NCBI RefSeq assembly: GCF_020009625.1
Contig: NZ_JAIHLP010000002.1
Span: 2,480,001-2,544,000 of the forward strand
Length of the DNA stretch: 64,000 bases
Reading direction: 5' to 3'
Origin: Leifsonia poae
GTDB taxonomy: Bacteria; Actinomycetota; Actinomycetes; Actinomycetales; Microbacteriaceae
In this document: positions 61,109-64,000 of the stretch, in pieces
How positions within the stretch are numbered: position 1 is the stretch's first letter
Layout: every line of letters begins with the position of its first letter
Program-made: the position numbers and the translations under genes
The notes under the pieces: generated by a model
Told to the model about the DNA's origin: nothing
What the model saw: only the letters and a program-made list of their open reading frames with translations
The model's database searches: none

Positions 61109-62413
61109 TCAGGATGCGGCGGTTTCGTCGGTGATCGCGCGCAGACGGCGGGAGGTGGCGGGTGCGTCGGCGATGTCGAGACCGAAGAGCGTGTTGGCGG
61201 CGTCGACGACGGCCTGGGCGTCGCCTTCCCGAGCGAGCCGGCGCGCGCGCACCGAGGGGGTGTGGAGCAGCACGCCGGCGAGGTGGCGCAGGGCCGCCTC
61301 GGTCTGCTCGCTGTCGTCGCGGCCACGGGAGCGCTCGATCTCGGCGTCGAGGATGTCGAAGACGTGCGTGCGCAGGGCCACGAGAGCGTCGGTCACCGAC
61401 TGCTCCGCCGACTGTGCGGCGAACTCTGCGGCCGCGGCGCCCACGATGAGGCGGGCGTCTTCGGTGGCGTTGAGCTCCTCGAGCGGGGCGTGGCGGCTGA
61501 TCGTCTCGAGGTCGAGCAGCTCGGCGCCGTGCAGTTCGGCAACGGCGGGGTCGACGTTGCGTGGCAGCCCGAGGTCGATCACCAGGCGGCGCTCGAGGGC
61601 TCCCGGCCGGTTCATCGCCTCGGCGAGCTGGGCACGGCTGAGGATGGGGTCGGTGGCGGCGCTGCAGGTGACCACCAGGTCGCATTCGGCGAGCACCGCG
61701 ATCAGGTCGGCGCCGTCGATCGGCTCGATGTCGTGGGAACGGGCGAACTTGGCGGCGCGGCCGGAGGGGGAGAACACCCGCACATCGCTCACGCCGCGGT
61801 CGCGCAGGGCGGCGAGGCTGGCACCGGCGTATGCGCCGGTGCCGACGAGCAGCACGCGGGTGGCCGCCCAGTCGGTCACGCGGCTCTCGGCGAGGTCGAG
61901 GCCGAGTCGCACCATCGAGCGGCCTGCCGTCGTGATGCCGGTGCGGTTCTTCACCCCGCGCGAGGTTCGCGACGCGCCCTGGAAGAGTCGTTCGAGGTCG
62001 CTTGTGACAGTCCCGGTGGCACGGGCCGTCTCCAACGCGCGGCGCACCTGCCCGGCGATCTCGCCCTCGCCGACGACGACGGATTCGAGACCGCTCGACA
62101 CCGAGAAGAGGTGCTCGGCGACGCCGTGGTCGCAGATCACTTCGCTCGAGGCCCGCAACTCGTCCGCGTCGATGCCGGATGCGGCGCTCACAGCCTCGAT
62201 GACGGTCTCGGCCGAGACGGCGCGTGCCGCGGTGAGCGGCTCGTCCACATCCAGGTAGGCCTCGAAACGGTTGCAGGTGGCGAGCACCACGGATCCGCTG
62301 ATGACTTCGGTATGCTCCGCGAGTGCAGCTTTCACGGCCGGAGCGTGACGCTCGAGCCGTTCGAGAAGGTCGAAGTCCGCAGTGCGGTGACTCGACGAGA
62401 AGCACAGAAGCAC
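61109..62413 (-). CDS. hemA: Glutamyl-tRNA reductase
   Basis: 434 residues. First step of C5 heme synthesis: NADPH reduction of glutamyl-tRNA to glutamate-1-semialdehyde. Catalytic Cys in [12 protein letters not shown] (about residue 48), [21 protein letters not shown] site [14 protein letters not shown] and C-terminal dimerisation helix. Start GTG 62413 lies seven bases after TAGGCT and gives the conserved [13 protein letters not shown] beginning; the longer frame would cross the divergent hemE promoter. Confidence 0.95.
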   Translation of the reverse strand: MLLCFSSSHRTADFDLLERLERHAPAVKAALAEHTEVISGSVVLATCNRFEAYLDVDEPLTAARAVSAETVIEAVSAASGIDADELRASSEVICDHGVAEHLFSVSSGLESVVVGEGEIAGQVRRALETARATGTVTSDLERLFQGASRTSRGVKNRTGITTAGRSMVRLGLDLAESRVTDWAATRVLLVGTGAYAGASLAALRDRGVSDVRVFSPSGRAAKFARSHDIEPIDGADLIAVLAECDLVVTCSAATDPILSRAQLAEAMNRPGALERRLVIDLGLPRNVDPAVAELHGAELLDLETISRHAPLEELNATEDARLIVGAAAAEFAAQSAEQSVTDALVALRTHVFDILDAEIERSRGRDDSEQTEAALRHLAGVLLHTPSVRARRLAREGDAQAVVDAANTLFGLDIADAPATSRRLRAITDETAAS

Positions 62414-62420
62414 GATGAGG

Positions 62421-62426
62421 AGCCTA
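62421..62426 (-). promoter_or_regulatory. Predicted -10 box of hemA
   Basis: TAGGCT on the minus strand, seven bases before GTG 62413. Confidence 0.45.
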
Positions 62427-62499
62427 CGCTTGCCGTCGCCGAACCTCGAATCGGCGGCAGGTGTTCTGCGGCGCTCAGCTTTCCTTCCCGGTGCTTTGA

Positions 62500-62505
62500 C
62501 AGAAT
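62500..62505 (+). promoter_or_regulatory. Predicted -10 box of hemE
   Basis: CAGAAT, six bases before GTG 62512; AGGGGG directly before the start may alternatively act as a Shine-Dalgarno. Confidence 0.4.
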
Positions 62506-62511
62506 CAGGGG

Positions 62512-63627
62512 GTGAACATCCTCGACCCGTCGCACCCGCTGAGTGCGGGACGCACCGCATCCGCTCGCCTCGTCCGTGCCTATCAGGGCGTGCGGCAGGA
62601 GGTGGCACCGGTCTGGTTCATGCGCCAGGCGGGCAGGTCCCTTCCGGAGTATCGCGAGCTGCGGGTGGGAACACGCATGCTGGACGCCTGCCTCGACCCC
62701 GCGCTCGCCAGCGAGATCACCCTGCAGCCGGTGCGCCGTCACGGCGTGGACGCGGGCATCTTCTTCAGCGACATCGTGATACCGCTGCGTCTGGCCGGTG
62801 TGGACGTCGACATCGTTCCCGGCAAAGGCCCGGTGCTCGGCAGCCCGGTGCGCACCGCCGACGATGTGGCGCGGCTCACCGAGACCGACCCCGCCTCGCT
62901 CGATGCGTCTGCTTTCGCCCCCATCGTCGAGGCTGTCGCCCTCACGATCGCCGAGCTGGGTGAAACCCCCTTGATCGGTTTCGCGGGCGCGCCGTTCACC
63001 CTCGCCGCCTACCTCGTGGAGGGCGGCCCGTCGAAGGATCACATTCGCGCCCGCACCCTGATGCACGCCGATCCCGCCGCCTGGGCGAAGCTCATGGCGT
63101 GGACGGCCGACGTCACGGGCGCGTTCCTGCGGGCGCAGATCCTCGCCGGCGCGAGCGCGGCCCAGTTGTTCGACTCGTGGGCGGGCGCCCTGTCGCTCGG
63201 CGACTACACCGAGCATGTCGCCCCCGCCTCCACCCGCGCCCTCTCGCATGTTCGCGACCTCACCTACGACGTGCCCGTCGACGACGGAATGAGCGAGACG
63301 CGCAATGTGCCGATCGTGCACTTCGGGGTGGGCACAGGCGAGCTGCTCAAGGCGATGCACGAGGTGGGTGCCGACGTCGTCGGCATCGACTACCGCATCC
63401 CTCTCGACGAAGCGAGTCGGCGGCTGGGGCATGTGGTTCCGCTGCAGGGCAATATCGACCCGGCGATGCTCGACGCGCCGTGGCCGGTGCTGGAGGCCCA
63501 CGTCGCCGATGTTCTCGCCCGCGGCGCTGATGCTCCCGCCCATGTGGTGAACCTGGGGCACGGTGTTCCGCCCGAGACCGATCCGGCCGTGCTCACCCGG
63601 CTCGTCGAATTCATCCACTCGCGGTGA
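62512..63627 (+). CDS. hemE: Uroporphyrinogen decarboxylase
   Basis: 371 residues. Converts uroporphyrinogen III to coproporphyrinogen III. Signature 1 is [17 protein letters not shown] with the substrate-binding Arg; the catalytic Asp is in [12 protein letters not shown]; signature 2 is [17 protein letters not shown]; ends [21 protein letters not shown] 62512 is divergent from hemA; the stop overlaps the next start by four bases (GTGA). Confidence 0.96.
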   Translation: MNILDPSHPLSAGRTASARLVRAYQGVRQEVAPVWFMRQAGRSLPEYRELRVGTRMLDACLDPALASEITLQPVRRHGVDAGIFFSDIVIPLRLAGVDVDIVPGKGPVLGSPVRTADDVARLTETDPASLDASAFAPIVEAVALTIAELGETPLIGFAGAPFTLAAYLVEGGPSKDHIRARTLMHADPAAWAKLMAWTADVTGAFLRAQILAGASAAQLFDSWAGALSLGDYTEHVAPASTRALSHVRDLTYDVPVDDGMSETRNVPIVHFGVGTGELLKAMHEVGADVVGIDYRIPLDEASRRLGHVVPLQGNIDPAMLDAPWPVLEAHVADVLARGADAPAHVVNLGHGVPPETDPAVLTRLVEFIHSR

Positions 63628-64000
63628 CCGACGTGCCGGAGAACACCCGCCCCGCCGTCGACGATGAGGTGCGTCTCGCGGTCGACTCCGCGCCGACGCG
63701 CATCGTCGTGATCGGCGGCGGGATGGCCGGCCTGGTGGCCGCCCGCGACTGCGCGCGGCCCGGTTTCGCCGTGACACTGCTGGAATCGTCGGATCGGGTC
63801 GGCGGATCGGTGGCGCCGCTCCCGCTCGACGGCGGCGTGATCGTGGACGCCGGAGCCGAGAGCTTCGCCACGCGGGGCGGTCACGTCGCCGCGCTGATCG
63901 AGGAGCTCGGGCTCGCCGACGATATCGTGACGCCGAACGCCGCCGGCGCGTGGGTTCGGTATGGAACGGCCTCCGTGCCGCTGCCGAAGGCCGGTCTGTT
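63624..64000 (+). CDS. hemG: Protoporphyrinogen/coproporphyrinogen oxidase, cut by window edge
   Basis: First 125 residues of a HemY-type FAD oxidase (called hemG or hemY in actinobacteria). FAD motif VVIGGGMAGLVAARDCA, then LLESSDRVGGSV and VDAGAESFATRGG, as in the amine-oxidase fold. In actinobacteria it normally oxidises coproporphyrinogen III in the coproporphyrin-dependent heme route. GTG 63624 overlaps the hemE stop, so it is coupled. The C-terminus lies beyond 64000. Confidence 0.92.
   Translation, partial: MTDVPENTRPAVDDEVRLAVDSAPTRIVVIGGGMAGLVAARDCARPGFAVTLLESSDRVGGSVAPLPLDGGVIVDAGAESFATRGGHVAALIEELGLADDIVTPNAAGAWVRYGTASVPLPKAGL

Noticed and set aside
60477..62405. A 642-residue frame joining the GNAT protein to a long N-terminal part
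   Set aside because: The N-terminal two thirds is an out-of-frame reading of hemA, rich in Arg; the GNAT fold begins at GTG 61088 with its own Shine-Dalgarno.
1..64000. CRISPR arrays, tRNA or rRNA genes, insertion sequences, attachment sites
   Set aside because: No regularly spaced repeats, cloverleaf ends, transposase or integrase motifs were found on either strand.

Overview
The window is high-GC actinobacterial DNA, most like Microbacteriaceae (Leifsonia/Microbacterium relatives). The mismatch endonuclease NucS, the heme block hemA/hemE/hemG, an alpha2-type glycyl-tRNA synthetase, DUF2510 and WXG100-like proteins, and many genes starting 5-7 bases after a TANNNT box (leaderless transcripts) all fit. 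No rRNA, tRNA, CRISPR array or insertion sequence was recognised. The family assignment is an inference from gene content.

Layout. 1-5.3 kb: a divergent cassette sharing one palindromic operator. It encodes an N-acyl-D-amino-acid deacylase (cut by the left edge), KDPG aldolase and a D-serine-dehydratase-like PLP enzyme on one side, and 2-keto-3-deoxygluconate kinase, an IclR regulator and RidA on the other. Together these could turn an N-acyl-D-glucosaminate into pyruvate and glyceraldehyde-3-phosphate. 5.3-11.2 kb: a DASS transporter, a lone ABC ATPase, a three-gene type III polyketide operon of srsABC layout and a ribbon-helix-helix protein. 11.2-23.6 kb: housekeeping and accessory genes (HAD phosphatase, SseB-like, NucS, lactonase, MFS/LacI pair, M20 amidohydrolase, zinc-type reductase/TetR pair, MATE efflux, metallo-hydrolase, nucleoside hydrolase).

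23.6-46.5 kb is a large carbohydrate island: alpha-L-rhamnosidase, a split Tm-1-like/TIM-barrel pair with two cupins and an epimerase, beta-galactosidase, aldo/keto reductase, a sugar ABC importer, SDR, carboxymuconolactone-decarboxylase-like protein, SMP-30 lactonase and a LacI regulator. Six copies of a 14-bp operator (TTGACACGTGTCAA or near) tie these units together. A GntR regulator then faces a five-gene operon (TIM isomerase, ApnO-like oxidoreductase, DhaK-DhaL kinase, RpiB, TIM isomerase) that fits C4 or branched-sugar catabolism; its operator also occurs at the importer promoter.

46.6-64 kb: a two-gene ABC exporter with a GbsR/MarR regulator and an 18-bp operator, an amino acid permease, M13 peptidase, beta-lactamase-fold protein, WXG100-like pair, esterase, PrsW protease, reductase, glycyl-tRNA synthetase, GNAT, then hemA diverging from hemE-hemG (hemG cut by the right edge).

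Seven genes contain eight apparent single-base losses, always of a G or C. Their regular pattern points to sequencing error rather than decay.
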